In this document: one piece after another, positions 6,069 to 6,181 of the stretch
Layout of the letters: the number at the start of each line of letters is the position of its first letter
How positions within the stretch are numbered: position 1 is the first letter of the stretch
Source of the DNA: Terriglobia bacterium
Lineage (GTDB): Bacteria > Acidobacteriota > Terriglobia > UBA7540
Direction of reading: 5' to 3'
NCBI GenBank assembly: GCA_030040455.1
Contig: JASHTR010000435.1
Location: forward strand, 1 to 6,181
DNA: 6,181 nucleotides
The notes under the pieces: model-generated
What the model was told of the DNA's origin: nothing
Databases searched by the model: none
Seen by the model: the letters and a program-made list of their open reading frames with translations, nothing else
Program-made: the position numbers and the translations under genes

Positions 6069-6181
6069 CAGTTCACTTTCACGCGCGGCTCAACGGACAT
6101 GCCGACCCGCAGGAGGTGATGCGGGTCCTGTCCCTGATTGAAGAGAATGCGGACGGGCACGCGCTGCACGACCTTGACATA
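6068..6181 (-). CDS. HlyD/EmrA-type membrane fusion protein, C-terminal fragment
   Basis: Only the last 37 codons and the TGA stop lie in the window. The residues YVKVVQRVPVRILFN and LLRVGMSVEPRVKVN match the end of EmrA/HlyD-type periplasmic adaptors, where a Val-Gln-Arg-Val-Pro-Val-Arg strand and a Leu-Arg-x-Gly-Met-Ser-Val turn close the beta-barrel/membrane-proximal region. Such proteins link an inner-membrane pump to a TolC-like outer-membrane channel. The DHA2 transporter two genes downstream is the expected partner. The gene is cut by the window edge and is not evidently broken. The stop overlaps the next gene's ATG by one base. Confidence 0.85.
   Translation of the reverse strand, partial: YVKVVQRVPVRILFNQGQDPHHLLRVGMSVEPRVKVN

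Overview
The window looks like chromosomal DNA from an acidobacterium (Acidobacteriota). The strongest pointer is the left end, where a PadR-family repressor sits directly upstream of a large 'ADOP'-type permease, a pairing characteristic of that phylum. The G+C-rich coding sequence and the 7-bp-phased low-complexity tracts between genes fit a soil or sediment acidobacterium. This placement is inference from gene content, not from a marker gene.

All six supported genes lie on the minus strand, so transcription runs from right to left. In transcription order they are: (1) the last 37 residues of an HlyD/EmrA-type membrane fusion protein (6068-6181, cut by the window edge); (2) a cytidylate kinase-like protein (5439-6068) whose ATG overlaps the fusion protein stop by one base; (3) a DHA2-family 14-helix drug:H+ antiporter of the EmrB type (3751-5337); (4) a CocE/NonD-type alpha/beta hydrolase (1904-3574); (5) a PadR-family regulator (1433-1756); and (6) an ADOP/MacB-FtsX permease (3-1331, C-terminal part outside the window). 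Genes 1-3 probably form an EmrAB-like efflux operon with a nucleotide kinase-like gene wedged between the two pump subunits. Genes 5-6 form a regulator-permease pair. The hydrolase in between has its own Shine-Dalgarno sequence and is probably a separate unit.

No stretch of 300 bases lacks a gene; the gaps are 101, 147, 176 and 101 nt. Three of these four gaps are largely filled by degenerate tandem heptamers, and each gap has a different heptamer: TCAGCNN in 1345-1435, AAAATCC in 3672-3748 and TGRTNAG in 5346-5445. Each tract starts at, or within two bases of, the stop codon of the upstream gene. In the two 101-nt gaps the heptamers run towards each other as inverted arrays, so the transcript could fold into a long hairpin. 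The middle tract is a direct array in one orientation. These tracts are the main structure that the genes do not explain. The fourth gap (1757-1903) has no such tract but carries a plausible sigma70-type promoter for padR.
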